A DNA stretch of 64,000 nt. Source: Bacteroidales bacterium. Lineage in GTDB: Bacteria > Bacteroidota > Bacteroidia > Bacteroidales > UBA932. The translations under genes and the position numbers were made by a program. Positions 20,987 through 30,222 of this stretch are shown here, piece by piece. The stretch lies in the NCBI GenBank assembly GCA_017557535.1, contig JAFYYM010000012.1:1-64000 (forward strand), read 5' to 3'. Positions within the stretch are counted from its first letter, which is position 1; every line of letters starts with the position of its first letter. Under the pieces are notes generated by a model. The model was not told the DNA's origin, searched no databases, and worked only from the letters and a program-made list of their open reading frames with translations.

Positions 20987-22519
20987 ATGAGATATTCATT
21001 AATTCTCTCTGTGGCATTGGGGTTCTCCCTTCTTGTAGGGACGACGGAAGCATTAGCCCAAAACTCCGTGAGCTTGAAGCCCGGGGCAGAACGTGTCGAA
21101 TTCAACCCGATGATATTCGGAGCATTCCTTGAGCATTTTGATAACCAGGTGTACGGAGGTGTGTTCAGCCCTGGTAGTCCACTGGCCGATGAGGATGGCT
21201 TCCGCAAGGATGTCATAGAAGCGGTCAAGGAGCTGAAAGTCCCCATCGTACGCTGGCCGGGAGGCTGTTTCGTCTCTGCCTATCACTGGAAAGACGCTGT
21301 TGGTCCGGATCGGCAAAGTGTCTGGGACAAGGCTTGGCAGGTCGAGGATCCGAACACTTTCGGGACTGACGAGTTCGTCAAATGGTGCCGCAAGATAGGG
21401 TGCGAGCCTTTCATCTGCACCAACGCCGGGACAGGTACTATGGAGGAAATGAGCGATTGGGTGGAGTATTGCAACCAGACTGTCGGAAAATTCGCCCGTC
21501 AGAGGGCCGCGAACGGCCATCCGGAGCCCTTCAACGTCAAATACTGGAGTATCGGAAACGAGAATTGGGGAATGCATGAGCTTGGAGAGAAAAGCTCCGC
21601 CGAGTGGGGTCCTCTCGTGACAGAAAGCGCCAAACTGATGCTCAGCGCCGATAAGAACATCAAATTATTCGCGGCCGCTCTTCCGAGTCATGACTGGACA
21701 TATCCCCTTTTGAAGAAAGCGGGATATTTGCTGGACTATGTCTCAATCCACGGCTACTGGATGTGGCGAGACCCTAGCAAGACCTTCCTCGACTGCATGA
21801 TGACAACCGATGGCCCCGAAAGCAGCATCAGCAAGACCATCGACATTTTGAGAGAGGCGGGATTCGACGGCAAGATTAAAATCGCTTTCGACGAATGGAA
21901 CCTGAGAGGATGGTACCATCCCGGAATCGGCGATCTGAAAAAAGGATACGACTATGCCGCCCGTCGCGAGAACGACATCGCCTCCACCTACACGATGGCA
22001 GACGCTGTTTTCTCAGCATGCTTCCTCAACACTTGCTTGCGGCATTCTGATGTTGTGGACATCGCCTGCATATCCCCCATCACCAACACCAGGGGACCGA
22101 TATTCGTTTATCCTGAAGGGATTGTCCGCAGGACGACATTCTACACCATGAAGATGTACGCCAATGACTTGCTGCCTTACGTGGTTCCTGTTGACGCCAA
22201 GGTCGGGACCATCTCCCTCAAGGACAACTCCACCGCTGTGCTGGACATGATCTTGACCTCGGACAAAGATGGCCGGAAATATGTCTGCGCCGTCGCGAAC
22301 AAGGACCCGGAGAAGGACATCGCACTGAGCGTTGATTTCAAGGGAATGGGAGTCAAGGTCCCGAAAAAGGTTAATGCCAAAGTTCTCGCTGGCCGCTCCG
22401 CCAACGATTACAACGACATCGGTGACGAGCACATCCAGCCATTCGGCACCACCCTTGCCGTAAAGGATGGAACCATCTCTATACCAGCCCATTCCGTCAC
22501 CTTCTTGTTTATCGAGTAA
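20987..22519 (+). CDS. GH51 family alpha-L-arabinofuranosidase, exported
   Basis: This enzyme would release alpha-L-arabinofuranose side chains, for example from arabinan, arabinoxylan or arabinogalactan. The 510-residue protein has a signal peptide (to about residue 25, EALAQ), the GH51 opening FNPMIFGAFLEHF and VRWPGGCF, the acid/base Glu192 in SIGNENWG and the nucleophile Glu303 in IAFDEWN, followed by a C-terminal beta-sandwich. All expected catalytic residues are present. It starts 12 bases after the GH106 gene and ends one base before the GH2-like gene. Confidence 0.92.
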   Translation: MRYSLILSVALGFSLLVGTTEALAQNSVSLKPGAERVEFNPMIFGAFLEHFDNQVYGGVFSPGSPLADEDGFRKDVIEAVKELKVPIVRWPGGCFVSAYHWKDAVGPDRQSVWDKAWQVEDPNTFGTDEFVKWCRKIGCEPFICTNAGTGTMEEMSDWVEYCNQTVGKFARQRAANGHPEPFNVKYWSIGNENWGMHELGEKSSAEWGPLVTESAKLMLSADKNIKLFAAALPSHDWTYPLLKKAGYLLDYVSIHGYWMWRDPSKTFLDCMMTTDGPESSISKTIDILREAGFDGKIKIAFDEWNLRGWYHPGIGDLKKGYDYAARRENDIASTYTMADAVFSACFLNTCLRHSDVVDIACISPITNTRGPIFVYPEGIVRRTTFYTMKMYANDLLPYVVPVDAKVGTISLKDNSTAVLDMILTSDKDGRKYVCAVANKDPEKDIALSVDFKGMGVKVPKKVNAKVLAGRSANDYNDIGDEHIQPFGTTLAVKDGTISIPAHSVTFLFIE

Positions 22520-22520
22520 T

Positions 22521-25013
22521 ATGAGAAAGCTGGTCCCGCTCCTGATCATGGCATCAGCCATATTGATATCCTCCTGCCAAAGGAAAACAGATTTGGCCGG
22601 TTACTGGGAATTCGCCCTTGATCCCGAAGGTGTTCTAGGCTCTGGTGCCAAGTTTGAGGACAACATTCGTCTGCCAGGGACCACAGACCTCGCCGGGAAA
22701 GGATATGAGCCCTCGGAAACGGTTGAGACCATGAGACTTACCCGCCGCCACCAGTATGTCGGGAAAGCTTGGTACCGCAGAAGGATCACTATCCCGGCGA
22801 CATGGTCACGGAAAGATGTCTTTCTGTTTCTGGAGCGGACCAAAGCAACGACATTGTTTCTCGACGGAGAAGAGATCGGCTCTGAGAATAACATTTCCAC
22901 TCCCCAGAAATACAATCTCGGACATCTGGAGCCTGGCTTCCACACGATTGAGATCATGGTGGACAATTCCGGAGGGGTTCCTGATGGAGTCATCCGGAGC
23001 TCTCACATGTATTCCGAGGACACTCAGACCAATTGGAACGGAATCATAGGGAAGATTGAGCTTAGTGTGTCGGAAAGAGTGAATATTCTGACAAAAGCGG
23101 GAAAGACGATGCCGCGGTTGGAGATTTCCGACGGGCAGTTCACCGCAGGCGGCCATAAGGTATTCCTCAGGGGAAAGCACGACGCCTGCGTTTTCCCCCT
23201 GACAGGGCACACCCCGATGGACAAGAAGGCATGGTCTGACTATCTTGGCAAATGCGCCGCTTATGGCATCAACCATGTGCGGTTCCACTCCTGGTGCCCT
23301 CCGGAAGCAGCTTTCGCAGCTGCCGATGACCTGGGAATATATCTCCAGCCCGAGCTTCCTTTCTGGGGTACCCTGGCGGGAGACGAATTGCTTGGATATC
23401 TAAAAAAAGAGGGCCTCGACATCGTCTGGACCTATGGCCACCACCCTTCATTCGCCCTCTTTTCTCTCGGAAACGAGCTTTGGGGAGAGCCGGAGGTGAT
23501 GAGAGACCTTGTGGACACCTTCAGGGCGGAAGCTCCGAATATTCTATACACCAACGGGACCAACGCTTATCTCGGCATGAAGGGTTATGTAGAGGGGATG
23601 GACTTCCAGGCCACTGTCAGGACCGGATGGGAGCCTTATGAGGCTTTCGACAACCAAGTACGCTCCTCGTTCGCCTTCTGCGACGCCCTTGACGGTGGCA
23701 TCCTCAATCATTTCCACCCAGGCACGCTCCGAAACTTCGCCGGAGCTCTCAAACTGTCGCCAGTCCCGGTCATTTCCCACGAGACCGGCCAGTTCCAGAC
23801 ATATCCGGACTATTCGGAGATAGATAAATACACCGGACCGCTCGTTCCAATCAACTTGATGGAGTTCCAACGTCGACTGAATGAGGCGGGTCTGGGAGAT
23901 CAGGCTAAGGACTTCCACCACGCTTCCGGCGAGTGGGCGGCAAGGCTCTACAAGGCCGACATTGAGATGTGCCTCAGAACTCCGGGACTGGGAGGATTCC
24001 AGCTTCTTGACATCCAGGACTACCCGGGGCAAGGTTCAGCTTACGTCGGGATTCTGGACGCTTTCATGGACAGCAAAGGCACGGTGGAACGAGAGGAATG
24101 GCTGGGATGGTGTGACGAGATCGTGCCGCTGGCCGAGTTCGAGAAGTATTGCTGGACCTCCGGAGAGACTTTCAAGGCCGGGATCAAGATCGCTGATTTC
24201 AGCGGCGGCAAGGGTATATCCTCAGTGACATGGTCTCTTTCCCTTGGCGAGGACATGACAAGCACCTCGGGAGAGCTCTCCGTCCCATCCAGGGAAGGTC
24301 TTGCGGACTTGGGAGGAATCGAGGTAGACTTGTCGGGCGTGAAAAGACCGGTTGAGGGACTCCTTTCCGTCAACGTGAAGAGCGGTGATGGAAAAGAGCA
24401 TGTGAACAGTTGGCCGATCTGGGTATATCCCGACAATAACGCTCCCGACAATAAAGACATCCTCGTCACCAAGGCACTTGACAAAAACGCTCTCCAGACT
24501 CTCAAAGATGGAGGAAAAGTGCTGCTTATGCCCAAAGACACCATGGGAACTGTGGGAGGGCTTTTCCAAACCGACTACTGGAACTACCGGATGTTCAAGA
24601 ATATATGCGAGAGTAACGGAAAACCCGTATCGCCCGGAACACTTGGTATACTGACAGATCCGGAGCATCCTCTTTTCAAGGAGTTCCCGACCGCCAGACA
24701 CACCGACTGGCAATGGTTCCCGGTCATCAAGGTTTCAAGACCTGTTATACTAGACTCCTTCCCAGAGCTGAAACCGATAGTTCAGGTGATTGACAATGTG
24801 GAGCGGAACCACAAGTTAGGACTCGTTTTCGAGGCTTCTGTCGGCAAGGGGAAACTGCTGGTGTGCGCCTCCGATCTTGACTCGGTCAAGGAGTATCCTG
24901 AAGGCCGGGCTTTCCGTTCCGCATTGCTGGATTACATGCTCTCCGAGGATTTCGTCCCGAAGACCCCGATCCAAGAATCCGCCTTAATCACAAAAGTTAA
25001 ACAACAGCATTGA
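22521..25013 (+). CDS. GH2-like glycoside hydrolase, lipoprotein
   Basis: The start is set at 22521, one base after the GH51 stop, because it gives a clean lipoprotein signal (MRKLVPLLIMASAILISSC, lipid Cys19); an upstream in-frame ATG at 22467 would overlap GH51. The 830 residues show a sugar-binding sandwich domain (YVGKAWYRRRITIP), an immunoglobulin-like domain and a TIM barrel. Glu319 in SLGNELWG is the likely acid/base and Glu421 in ISHETGQF the likely nucleophile. The fold fits GH2 (beta-galactosidase, glucuronidase or mannosidase type), but the substrate cannot be told. The ~300-residue C-terminal part is not recognised. Confidence 0.8.
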   Translation: MRKLVPLLIMASAILISSCQRKTDLAGYWEFALDPEGVLGSGAKFEDNIRLPGTTDLAGKGYEPSETVETMRLTRRHQYVGKAWYRRRITIPATWSRKDVFLFLERTKATTLFLDGEEIGSENNISTPQKYNLGHLEPGFHTIEIMVDNSGGVPDGVIRSSHMYSEDTQTNWNGIIGKIELSVSERVNILTKAGKTMPRLEISDGQFTAGGHKVFLRGKHDACVFPLTGHTPMDKKAWSDYLGKCAAYGINHVRFHSWCPPEAAFAAADDLGIYLQPELPFWGTLAGDELLGYLKKEGLDIVWTYGHHPSFALFSLGNELWGEPEVMRDLVDTFRAEAPNILYTNGTNAYLGMKGYVEGMDFQATVRTGWEPYEAFDNQVRSSFAFCDALDGGILNHFHPGTLRNFAGALKLSPVPVISHETGQFQTYPDYSEIDKYTGPLVPINLMEFQRRLNEAGLGDQAKDFHHASGEWAARLYKADIEMCLRTPGLGGFQLLDIQDYPGQGSAYVGILDAFMDSKGTVEREEWLGWCDEIVPLAEFEKYCWTSGETFKAGIKIADFSGGKGISSVTWSLSLGEDMTSTSGELSVPSREGLADLGGIEVDLSGVKRPVEGLLSVNVKSGDGKEHVNSWPIWVYPDNNAPDNKDILVTKALDKNALQTLKDGGKVLLMPKDTMGTVGGLFQTDYWNYRMFKNICESNGKPVSPGTLGILTDPEHPLFKEFPTARHTDWQWFPVIKVSRPVILDSFPELKPIVQVIDNVERNHKLGLVFEASVGKGKLLVCASDLDSVKEYPEGRAFRSALLDYMLSEDFVPKTPIQESALITKVKQQH

Positions 25014-25015
25014 TT

Positions 25016-27070
25016 ATGAGGTATTCCCATTCATTTACCCTTCTAATTACAACTCTCTTGTCATGCCTCAGCGGATTCGCCAAGGGGCTGGACCGGAGAT
25101 TCCAGATACTGCCCCAGCCCCAATCTGTGGAGGTTCTTTCGGAGAAAGGTATCGACTATGCTTCTTTGACATATCTCCAATTGGTGGATGGTCTGGACAG
25201 GGAGGCCCTTCCCGACTTGCTGAAAGTTCTCCCCAACACTTCCCGGAAGGGGAAAGGGATTGTCCTCTACTTGACGGATGCCGGTGTGCCCGATTCTGAG
25301 GAAGGATACATCCTTGAAGTTATACGTGATGGAGCTGTGATAAAGTCCCGCGGGCTGGCCGGAATCTTTTACGGATGCCAGACCCTTCAGCAACTTATGG
25401 AGGATAGCCGGGACTGCCGTACACCTATTCCCTTGCTAAAGATAACCGACTACCCTTCAATCGCTTACCGTGCCGTCCACTGGGACACCAAGCACCACCT
25501 GGACAGGATGGAGTACTACTACCGGGAGATTGACAGGCTGGCCCGTTACAAGGTCAACGCTGTGATCTGGGAGATCGAGGACAAGCTGGGATACACCCGC
25601 CGCCCTGAGATCGCCTCCCCCAACGCCATCAGCAAGCAGGAGATGCAGGCGCTTTGCCGTTACGCCAAAGACCACCACGTGGAGATATCTCCCCTTGTGC
25701 AAGGTTTGGGACATGCTTCCTTTATCCTGAAACACCATTGGGAACTGCGTGAGAACCCCGCGAGCGACTGGGAGTTCTGCCCCTCTAATCCAGAGACTTA
25801 CGAGCTTCAATTCGACCTCTACAAGGATGCCCTTGAGGCCATGCCCTACGGGAAATACCTCCACATCGGAGGGGATGAGGTGTCCGCTATCGGAATCGAT
25901 GAGCGTTGCAAAGCCACCGGCAAGACTCCCTTTGAGTTACAGATGTACTGGCTCCAGAAAGTGTGCGATTTCGCGAGGGAGAATGGCCGCACTCCCATCT
26001 TCTGGGACGATATGCCCTTGAAGTATGGAGGAGTGATGCGGTTCTCGAATGTCAGCTCAGAGGAAGAGGTGGCCCGGGAATGGAACAGCGAGAAACTGGA
26101 CAAAAGCATCGACCTGTTTCCAAAAGACTGCGTCTACATGCGCTGGCTCTATGGTGACGCCACCCTACCTGGTCACCGCAGAATCCTCCAGTGGTACAGG
26201 GACTCAGGACTGACGGTGATGGGAGCGACCGCCGCCTCATACGGCGCCTCGCCCTACCTGCCCCGCAATGACACCAACGCCGGAATCATCCAAGGATTCA
26301 GCCAACTTGTCGCGGAAAACAACCTCGCGGGAATATTGGCGACCGCCTGGGATGACGGCTCACCCCACCTGGAAACCGTTTGGAGAGGTTATATCGCCCA
26401 AGCGGAATTCGGATGGAACCCCACAGGCAGGACCATCGAGGAATTCAAGGTGGCGCACGCCAAAAGGGAATTCGGTTTCCTTCCAGAGGACAACTCGATC
26501 CAATTCGTGAACGAGATGGAACAACTGGCCTATTTCTTCGACGGAGCTTTAGTCACTTCCGGCAGAAGGAATCCGGCCTGGGGAGCTACAGACTTCAAAC
26601 TCATCTCTCTTCCTGATCCGGAGAAACCTGGGGAATGGAGCGATACTTACAAGGAGAAGATCACCAAAGCCAAAGAAGCGGACCTGCTTTACAAAGACAT
26701 CTGCCAGAGAATAGAAAAGGCTCACCAGACCGCTCTGAGGGGGCATTATACCCTTGAGATCTATGACTCCCTGAATGACCTGCTTCATTTCCCCGCCATG
26801 GTGATCCTGGCTTTGGAGAAATATGACCAAGCCGGCAATCCCGAGAGCCGGAAACAGGCCCTGAAAGAGATCGAGGATGTATGCTCATATTTCGAGACCA
26901 TGCGCTCCAGACTGCTGGAGACCTACTCCAAGACCCGTTTCTTGGAACAGCCGGAAGGCTACCTGCCCGACCAGAACCGCCACAACCATCTTTCAGCCAA
27001 AACCTTGAATAGCGACTGGATATTCTACTACGAGCTTCCGATGGTCAGGGCCCTTTCCACCTTGAAATAA
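25016..27070 (+). CDS. GH20 family beta-N-acetylhexosaminidase, exported
   Basis: GH20 enzymes remove terminal beta-linked GlcNAc or GalNAc by substrate-assisted catalysis. The ATG at 25016 gives signal peptide MRYSHSFTLLITTLLSCLSGFA; a TTG at 25010 overlapping the previous stop is less likely. An N-terminal alpha/beta domain (IKSRGLAGIFYGCQTLQQL) precedes the barrel, which carries the catalytic pair Asp287-Glu288 in HIGGDEV. The region after about residue 480 is helical and not assigned. The gene lies in the GH106-GH51-GH2 run. GH84-like enzymes are a weaker alternative; the HxGGDEV motif favours GH20. Confidence 0.87.
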   Translation: MRYSHSFTLLITTLLSCLSGFAKGLDRRFQILPQPQSVEVLSEKGIDYASLTYLQLVDGLDREALPDLLKVLPNTSRKGKGIVLYLTDAGVPDSEEGYILEVIRDGAVIKSRGLAGIFYGCQTLQQLMEDSRDCRTPIPLLKITDYPSIAYRAVHWDTKHHLDRMEYYYREIDRLARYKVNAVIWEIEDKLGYTRRPEIASPNAISKQEMQALCRYAKDHHVEISPLVQGLGHASFILKHHWELRENPASDWEFCPSNPETYELQFDLYKDALEAMPYGKYLHIGGDEVSAIGIDERCKATGKTPFELQMYWLQKVCDFARENGRTPIFWDDMPLKYGGVMRFSNVSSEEEVAREWNSEKLDKSIDLFPKDCVYMRWLYGDATLPGHRRILQWYRDSGLTVMGATAASYGASPYLPRNDTNAGIIQGFSQLVAENNLAGILATAWDDGSPHLETVWRGYIAQAEFGWNPTGRTIEEFKVAHAKREFGFLPEDNSIQFVNEMEQLAYFFDGALVTSGRRNPAWGATDFKLISLPDPEKPGEWSDTYKEKITKAKEADLLYKDICQRIEKAHQTALRGHYTLEIYDSLNDLLHFPAMVILALEKYDQAGNPESRKQALKEIEDVCSYFETMRSRLLETYSKTRFLEQPEGYLPDQNRHNHLSAKTLNSDWIFYYELPMVRALSTLK

Positions 27071-27094
27071 TCAACTGGATAATAAGTTAACATC

Positions 27095-28045
27095 ATGGAT
27101 AGAAGATCGTTCATAAAAAGCGCTGCCGGAGCAGGTGCCCTCATCGCCACATCAAGTCTTCCCGCATTTGCCGAGGACAAGCCTGAGGTTTTCCCTGAGA
27201 GAGGTCGTTATGAGAGGCTCTCCATGAGCTATGCCACCGTCAAGATAGGACTCAAGAAGCCTTTTTCCGTGCTGCATCTTTCTGACAGCCACCTTACCTC
27301 CACCTACTTCGGGGAGGATGAGTGGAAGCTTGGACAAAGCAAAACCCGCTCGAGGACCTTCGGCGGAAGGCAGGAGGAAGCTCTCAGAGACGCCCTGGCC
27401 TGGGCGAAGGAGCATGTGGACTATATCGTCCATACGGGAGACCTGATTGATTACCAGAGCGAGGCGAACTTCGACCTCGTCGGGAAGTACTTCGGGGACA
27501 AGATGTTCGGTTCATTGGGCAACCACGAGTTCATCCATGAGAAATGGGACAATTCCTACGCTAATGAGAAATACAAGGACGGCACCCGCAAACAATTGAA
27601 AAAGGTCTATCCCTTCGACCTTGAACTTCATTCCCAAGTCGTTAACTGGGTCAACTTCGTGACCTTGGACGACGTATTCGGCTATGTGACCAAAGACCAG
27701 GTCAAACAGTTCAAAAAAGAGGTTAAGAAAGGGCTTCCGATTGTGCTGTGCATGCACGTGCCTTTCTTCACGGAAGACATCTGGAGGGCGACCTACCGCT
27801 TCTGGAATACGAGAGAACCGATGACAGACGGAGCCGTCCCACCTCCGAGCGGAGACTATGCTACCCAGCAGGAGGACAAGACGACCAGGGAATTCATAGC
27901 CTACCTCAAGAAAGAGCGTCTCCTCAAATGCATCCTCGCCGGACATGAGCACATCACAGTCGAGGACCAATTCTCCCCCACTTGCCGTGAATACCTGGTC
28001 GCGGGAGGATTCCTCTTCCATGGCCGTGAGGTGATGTTTGTGTAA
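27095..28045 (+). CDS. Calcineurin-like metallophosphoesterase, exported
   Basis: The 316-residue protein starts MDRRSFIKSAAGAGALIATS, a signal that resembles a Tat leader (RRSFIK). The binuclear metal-binding motifs appear in order: LSDSHL, HTGDLID, GSLGNHEF, MHVPF and LAGHEHI. Such enzymes cleave phosphomono- or diesters. Its place between GH20 and a GH42-like gene suggests removal of phosphate groups from a glycan or a released sugar, which is inference only. It is full length with all metal ligands visible. Confidence 0.88.
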   Translation: MDRRSFIKSAAGAGALIATSSLPAFAEDKPEVFPERGRYERLSMSYATVKIGLKKPFSVLHLSDSHLTSTYFGEDEWKLGQSKTRSRTFGGRQEEALRDALAWAKEHVDYIVHTGDLIDYQSEANFDLVGKYFGDKMFGSLGNHEFIHEKWDNSYANEKYKDGTRKQLKKVYPFDLELHSQVVNWVNFVTLDDVFGYVTKDQVKQFKKEVKKGLPIVLCMHVPFFTEDIWRATYRFWNTREPMTDGAVPPPSGDYATQQEDKTTREFIAYLKKERLLKCILAGHEHITVEDQFSPTCREYLVAGGFLFHGREVMFV

Positions 28046-28062
28046 TATTATCCCCCTGCGAG

Positions 28063-29952
28063 ATGTTTAGGAAGACGTTTTTATTCGTGGCTTTGTTGCT
28101 CCCGGTCATTATAAACAACCCTTTGAAACCGGGGACAGTGAATATGGCTAAAGGGTCGGCTTTCGACTGCTATAGGTCTTTCCACAAGCAACTGGATATG
28201 ACCGGGACATTCGCGAAGGATCTCGGCATCACGACCCGCTGCATATTCGCCGCCAACACAATCAACTCCCTAGGAGAATATTACTGCCAATACCCCCCGA
28301 TATGGACAGGCATAGGACAATACGCTTGGGAAAACCTTGACGCCCAGATCAATGACATCCTGAAAGCCAGCCCAGACGCCCGGCTCGTGTGCATGATCGA
28401 CCTGAACACTCCGTACTGGGCCACGAGAACCTTTTCAGGAGACAGCTATGATTTCATTTCCAGCTTCGCCTGTGACGGGAGATGGTTTCAGGTGACGGAA
28501 AAGTGGATGGAGGATTTCATCTCCTATGCAGAGGAAAAATACGGGGACAAGATAATCTCATATGTCCTCTCAGGGGGATGCACCTCAGAATGGTACGAAT
28601 ACAAGAGAGGTTATTCCAGCCCATTGAAAGACTATGCTTGGAGCAAATGGCTTGATATGAACGGCAAACCATACAACGCCGTGACAGCCCCTTCCGTCGA
28701 CAGGCTTCACACCGCCTCCTTTGAGAACCGAATCTATGACCCCGCGACTGAGGGGGACAAGATTGACTACTGGACCTTCCACGGAGATGTGATCGCCGAT
28801 GCGGTCTTGCGGTACGCGTCATTCGCCAGGGAAATCATCCCGGCTGAGAAACAGATAGGCGCTTTCTTCGGATACTATTTTGTCAGCGACCGCCACCCCG
28901 TAAGCTTCGGTCATATGGGCTACGAGAAGGTGCTGTCCAGCAAGGACATAGACTTCTTCATCGCTCCGGCGTCATATTCCAGCAGGGCGATGGGAGAGGC
29001 AAGCGGATCGCAGACCCTGTTTGGGACGGCGATGCTTAATGGTAAACGCCTTCTCCATGAGGTCGATCACCGTCCCCACGGATATTTCAGGGGCGGATCC
29101 TCCTACCATGACTCCGCGGAAGACATTGCGGGGAATCTTCGCGAGGCTTGCTTCGCCATTATCAACCATGCTGATATGTGGTGGTTCGACATGTGGGCAC
29201 ATTTTTATGACGACCCTTCTCTGCGAGAAGCGATCGGAAAGGCCCACTTGGCGTTCGAGGAGTTCAAGGATGACAATTCCGCTTCAGTAGCCGAGGTGCT
29301 TTTCTTCGCCGACCCTGAGAGCATGAATGGGATGAATGATGAGACGTTGTTCCCTTGGTCGCTGTGCGAACCTTTCAGAAACAGGCTCGGAAAGATAGGG
29401 ATGCCTATCGACTGTTATTCCTTATCCGACATTCCGAGACTGGATTTATCCCGGTACAAGGTCGTCGCCCTCCCTGCGACAATGACTATCACCAAGGAGA
29501 AAGAGGCCGTTCTGAAAGAATACATCTGCAAGGATGGAAGAACGGTGATTTGGTGCTATGCTCCTGGGATAAGCGACGGGAAGTCATTGGATATCAAGAG
29601 AGTGGAACGTTGGGCCGGGGTACCTTTCGGGACAGACGGAGTGAGTGCCACTAATATGGGCGGATGGACAGCGGTTTATGCCAAGGAACCAGCACTTTAC
29701 AGCAGTGAAGTATTGAAGGATATTTGCGTGAAAGCTGGCGCTCACGATTATTTGAAAGGTCTGGAACCTGTCTTTGCCAACGAGAAACTCATCAGCGTCC
29801 ATTGCAAGGAGGGAGGACTGAAAACGGTATACTTGAATGGAAAGGCCAAGGAGGTTGTCGACTTGTTCTCCGGCAAGACGGTCGCGAGGAACGTCAAGAG
29901 ATTCACTATCGAGTTCAGCACTCCTGACACAAGATTGTTCTTAATACAATAG
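28063..29952 (+). CDS. GH42-like clan GH-A enzyme, exported
   Basis: The 629-residue protein has a hydrophobic N-terminal export signal. Residues about 40-370 read as a TIM barrel with SYVLSGGCTSEWYEY, where the Glu stands at the place of the clan GH-A acid/base, and DHRPHGYFRGG later. Residues about 405-515 (VAEVLFFADPES ... ICKDGRTVIWCYAPG) resemble the beta-galactosidase trimerization domain of GH42. The short beta-rich C-terminus (VVDLFSGKTVARNVKRF) also fits that architecture. Beta-galactosidase activity is plausible, not proven. It is the last gene of the six-gene run. Confidence 0.7.
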   Translation: MFRKTFLFVALLLPVIINNPLKPGTVNMAKGSAFDCYRSFHKQLDMTGTFAKDLGITTRCIFAANTINSLGEYYCQYPPIWTGIGQYAWENLDAQINDILKASPDARLVCMIDLNTPYWATRTFSGDSYDFISSFACDGRWFQVTEKWMEDFISYAEEKYGDKIISYVLSGGCTSEWYEYKRGYSSPLKDYAWSKWLDMNGKPYNAVTAPSVDRLHTASFENRIYDPATEGDKIDYWTFHGDVIADAVLRYASFAREIIPAEKQIGAFFGYYFVSDRHPVSFGHMGYEKVLSSKDIDFFIAPASYSSRAMGEASGSQTLFGTAMLNGKRLLHEVDHRPHGYFRGGSSYHDSAEDIAGNLREACFAIINHADMWWFDMWAHFYDDPSLREAIGKAHLAFEEFKDDNSASVAEVLFFADPESMNGMNDETLFPWSLCEPFRNRLGKIGMPIDCYSLSDIPRLDLSRYKVVALPATMTITKEKEAVLKEYICKDGRTVIWCYAPGISDGKSLDIKRVERWAGVPFGTDGVSATNMGGWTAVYAKEPALYSSEVLKDICVKAGAHDYLKGLEPVFANEKLISVHCKEGGLKTVYLNGKAKEVVDLFSGKTVARNVKRFTIEFSTPDTRLFLIQ

Positions 29953-30149
29953 AGTATTCTTTAGGTCGATTCATAATATCAAAAAGATAAAACCATCTCG
30001 GAATTCAGTTGCGAATCCCGAAATTTTTCGCTAAATTGCGAAAGACTATCGGTGCAATTGAGTCAGTACTGTCATAACGCTTCTTCCTACCAAGGTTATA
30101 ATCCCCTCGACGGGGGGGTGTAACTTATTGTGTATCAATATGTTACATA
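29953..30149. other. AT-rich intergenic stretch with hairpins, no gene recognised
   Basis: No convincing ORF is present. Two minor structures are visible: a CCCCTCGACGGGG hairpin (around 30105-30117) directly followed by a G run, and the direct repeat TTGCGAA near 30010 and 30036. The segment ends at a strong terminator hairpin (30150-30197). It could be the leader of the following operon or a small RNA gene with its own terminator. No known riboswitch core was recognised. Confidence 0.4.
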
Positions 30150-30197
30150 ACAAATGAGCCATAAAGATCCACTCTTTAGGCTCATTTGTGTTTTTTT
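30150..30197 (+). terminator. Intrinsic terminator just upstream of the SusC/SusD operon
   Basis: The arms ACAAATGAGCC (30150-30160) and GGCTCATTTGT (30179-30189) pair perfectly. A second stem TAAAG/CTTTA (30162-30166 with 30174-30178) stacks inside with one bulged A and a 7-base loop. G30190 and seven T (30191-30197) follow. It ends only 25 bases before the next start codon, which is unusual for a terminator of the upstream operon and would suit an attenuator or the end of a short RNA. Confidence 0.75.
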
Positions 30198-30222
30198 CAG
30201 GGAAATCACAACACATAAACTA

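Noticed and set aside
22467..22520. Upstream in-frame ATG for the GH2-like gene
   Set aside because: It overlaps the GH51 coding region and hides a clean lipoprotein signal at 22521.
30000..30040. GTTGCGAATCCCG resembling a tRNA T arm, possible attachment site
   Set aside because: There is no acceptor or anticodon arm around it, no integrase nearby and no second copy found in the window.
30154..30222. Upstream extension of copy A starting MSHKDPLF
   Set aside because: It would start inside the terminator hairpin and bury the lipoprotein signal; the ATG at 30223 gives a standard signal.
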